DNA of 64,000 bases from Ampullaceana balthica (lineage: Eukaryota > Mollusca > Gastropoda > Lymnaeidae), in contig CALYLW010001382.1 of assembly GCA_944989445.1 (NCBI GenBank), positions 62,001 through 126,000 of the forward strand, in the 5' to 3' direction. Shown here one piece after another: positions 61,576-64,000 of the stretch. A program made the position numbers and the translations under genes. Below the pieces are notes generated by a model that did not search any database, was not told the DNA's origin, and saw only the letters and a program-made list of their open reading frames with translations. Each line of letters opens with the position of its first letter. The stretch's first letter is position 1.

Positions 61576-61783
61576 GTCTGATTTAGTTTTCAAAAGCTTA
61601 TAATGGTATTTTTAGTAACATCTTTTAATGAGTTCATTTAAATATAAGCTCAAAATGGCGTCATAACGTTACGGACACATACTCCAACCAACTATGACTT
61701 GGGCTATTATATTGTTTATGTCTGATTTAGTTTTCAAAAGCTTATAATGGTATTTTTAGTAACATCTTTTAATGAGTTCATTT
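61492..61783 (+). repeat. Perfect 144-bp tandem duplication
   Basis: The unit starting ATTTAAATATAAGCTCAAAA and ending TTTTAATGAGTTC occurs twice in a row without a visible difference (61492-61635 and 61636-61779). It starts within the dispersed repeat, so it arose recently by local slippage or unequal exchange, or it is an assembly artefact. Confidence 0.9.
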
Positions 61784-62067
61784 AGAATAACATTTCTCTT
61801 GTATTTGATCCCATGAAGGTATTTACCAAATCTTTTGCAAATGTTTATTGACTATTATTAAGCTTGAAATGTTTATCTTTATGTAAATTTTTAAAAAAAT
61901 AGTTTGTCTTTCTTTAAACAAAATTCAGAAATGTTTGTATCCAGATTGTTTATAGAATCCCAAACATATAACATTTTAGCAACACACAAAATAACATTGC
62001 ATGCCTTTAAACATATCAAATTGAAATGGAAGAAATATACATAAGTTAAAACATAGTTCACCTATTT

Positions 62068-62260
62068 TTATTGTGGTAATGTCATGCCGTGGACCTGTCT
62101 GAATCTATAGCATACAGTTGTGATTGTTGGCAGAAGTATGTCAAATGAGCTCCTACTTCTGGCTAATGTCTGCCGTAGTGCTTCACTATGTTTAAACTTG
62201 ATTGAACTTACCTCTGGATTGAAGTGAAGTCTACACGATTTTTTTAATGGTTTTTTTTTG
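62068..62260 (-). other. Unassigned open stretch with coding-like composition
   Basis: The minus-strand frame reads CRLHFNPEVSSIKFKHSEAL, then SSFDILLPTITTVCYRF and a stop at 62068. It is GC-richer than its surroundings and not low complexity. There are no convincing splice sites or family. It could be an exon, a transposon fragment or chance. Confidence 0.2.
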
Positions 62261-63350
62261 GGGGGGGGGAGGGGGGTAACTCAGCTGAGACTGATTGTAT
62301 CATCCATATAAAAGAAAGATATTACGACAGAAACAGTTCAATCAACGAAGACACAATAATAAAGCGATGATCTTACAGTTCCAATGTTTCATTATAAATT
62401 GTTCAACTTGTTCTTTTAAATTCTTTTTTAAAAAAAGAAAGAAAAAAAAGAAAAACATAAAGGTTTTTTTAAATTTTATTTCTCTTTTCATGCTTCACTT
62501 TAAGCAAGTATAGGACAAACCAGATGAATAATGAATGACGTCAACAACGAACACAAGTAACATTATATAAACTCAAGTAACTTGATACGAACGCGAGTAA
62601 CGTGCCCATGATATCTATCGCCAGGGGAGGATCAACATCAATTATTTACATTGATCTTAAAAAGTTGGTCCAGGTCCATTAGAAAACACTTGTTATTATG
62701 AATTTAAAAAAAAACATATTTAAGATTACCACATCTTTTCAATTCCCTCCTTATTTATATTTATGTAAAAATCCCTTGATATCTAACTGGTTATTGACCT
62801 ATAACACTAAAGGAGGTGCCATCAAAACGTGTTTTGGGGATCAGTGTTAATTAAAATAACGATTATTTGAATTATTGAAATGTGTTGATTTTTCAAAATA
62901 AATGTACTACTTCACTTACGCAAACGAAATAAATTGCACTAGGATTAATTTGTATAGAAAGCAAGAGACATTAACATTATTGGCATCTGCCCCCAAACTG
63001 AAACGTGTTTTGAGATTAAAACAATAGATACACATTTTTATTGATGAACAAACACATGTGTAAGTAAACACTGCGGCAAATGCTTTCACAAGTACAACAA
63101 ATTATTTTTTTTGTCGTGATCGGCGAGGGCCATTCTCATCATGCTATCTGTAAGTTGTGCGACTTTGGCGTGTCATTTTTGTTGGCCAAAAGATGCGTTC
63201 ACAAGTATATGTAAAAAAAAAGTTATAAATCAATATTTAACTCAGCATATATTGTATGTAGATAATATTCTATTGTAACACAAAGGGTAGTAAACAATGA
63301 TGACAAAGTCTAGAACAAAAATTACATTTTTCCATACTACTACTAATACC
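62261..63350. other. Intergenic DNA, nothing identified
   Basis: Contains a G-rich tract at 62260-62280 and A-rich tracts; no gene or repeat recognised. Confidence 0.5.
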
Positions 63351-64000
63351 TACTACTATTGACTCCTCCAAAATTTGCTTTAGTGGCGATATTATGTCAA
63401 AACGAGAAACAAAGCCCGTCTAAGGACGTTCCATCAACGTTCGGTGGCATGTTGTTTAACCCCCCCCTCCCCCCCCAACAGCCGTCTCGAACGGCATACA
63501 TGTGCATCACGTCAAAAATACTATTAATTAGAGTTAAAATAAATAACACGTAAAAACAAAGCTTTTGACTATAAATCCCAACGTGCATAACTCAAAATAA
63601 AGTCTTGGAAGAAATACTGCACCAAAAATAACTCGTTTTGAACATCCACATAAATGGCTGAAACGTGTTCAATATGATTGGCTGTATGAGTCATATGTTT
63701 TTGAGGGACCAATCGCTATAGATGACCGGGCAGAACGGACATAAAGGACAGAAACTTGCCTTTTATTATATAGGATATTGCATTTAGAGGGTTTTTTTTT
63801 AAATTTATTTATTTATTGTTTTTTTTTATGGTAATGAAATCCAATACTCCTTGGTCGTTATGTCAAAACAATACATTTTAATAGGTTTCTTGGCAAAACG
63901 AGAAGCCCAATACACCTTTGTTACGTGTGATGTATTCGCGTAGCGTGTAATAGATACGATGCATTTTTAAAGGCCCCCGCTAATGAAAAACAATAAATGA
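63350..64000 (+). promoter_or_regulatory. Upstream region of a fourth paralogue, copy D
   Basis: 63370-63410 (TTTAGTGGCGATATTATGTC) aligns with 7935-7955 (TTCTGTGGCGTCATTATGTC). 63835-64000 aligns with 7990-8150 and 27110-27260, including ATCCAATACTCCTTGGTC, GAAGCCCAATACACCTTTG and the conserved motif at 63920-63957. By the spacing in B and C the ATG should lie about 110 nt beyond the window. Confidence 0.65.
63553..63765 (-). mobile_element. MITE-family copy in the copy D upstream region
   Basis: AAACAAAGCTTTTGACTATA and AATCCCAACG at the left end resemble the inverted end of the MITE family. The body has diverged. It separates two parts of the copy D upstream homology. Confidence 0.4.

Overview
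The window is AT-rich animal nuclear DNA. It has large introns with GT-AG splice sites, tRNA-derived SINEs, several non-LTR retrotransposon relics, non-autonomous DNA transposons, minisatellites and a long GATA microsatellite. There is no bacterial or viral gene layout. A mollusc, most likely a gastropod snail, is my best guess from the repeat types and the lectin-like gene family. That is inference, not proof.

The main content is a head-to-tail (+ strand) tandem array of one gene family, found by comparing the window with itself. Copy A (3' part only) occupies 52-3691. Copy B (a truncated pseudogene) occupies 8254-22096. Copy C (16 exons recognised) occupies 27391-53800. The upstream region of a fourth copy, D, runs off the right edge (about 63350-64000). 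Flanking DNA was duplicated too: upstream blocks at 7360-8250, 26030-27390 and 63350-64000, and downstream blocks after A, B and C.

The full protein, reconstructed from B and C 5' exons and A and C 3' exons, is a signal peptide, a C-type-lectin-like domain (CTLD1), a second CTLD (CTLD2), a region resembling the IgGFc-binding N-terminal domain, a Cys-rich juxtamembrane stretch, one transmembrane helix and a short basic cytoplasmic tail. It looks like a type I cell-surface recognition receptor. CTLD2 is interrupted by a three-exon cassette of unknown fold. Introns of phase 1 flank the cassette on both sides, and it sits at the same position where CTLD1 has a plain intron.

Every copy is damaged as assembled. 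A has an out-of-phase candidate exon that a SINE truncates. B has several in-frame stops and frameshifts and lacks the IgGFc-like and membrane exons. C has four 1-bp frame lesions, at least two of them in homopolymers, so assembly error is possible. Minisatellites and degenerate repeats have grown from the splice sites themselves: tandem acceptor-like units at C exon 4 and tandem donor-like units after an exon in A and C.

The rest is mobile DNA: LINE fragments (one with a clear target-site duplication), tRNA-SINEs, an 8-bp-TSD hAT-like element, a 3.07 kb TIR element carrying a decayed coiled-coil ORF, a fold-back element and a MITE family that forms tandem arrays. From 56 to 63 kb lies a diverged duplication and a possible 3' end of an unrelated minus-strand gene.
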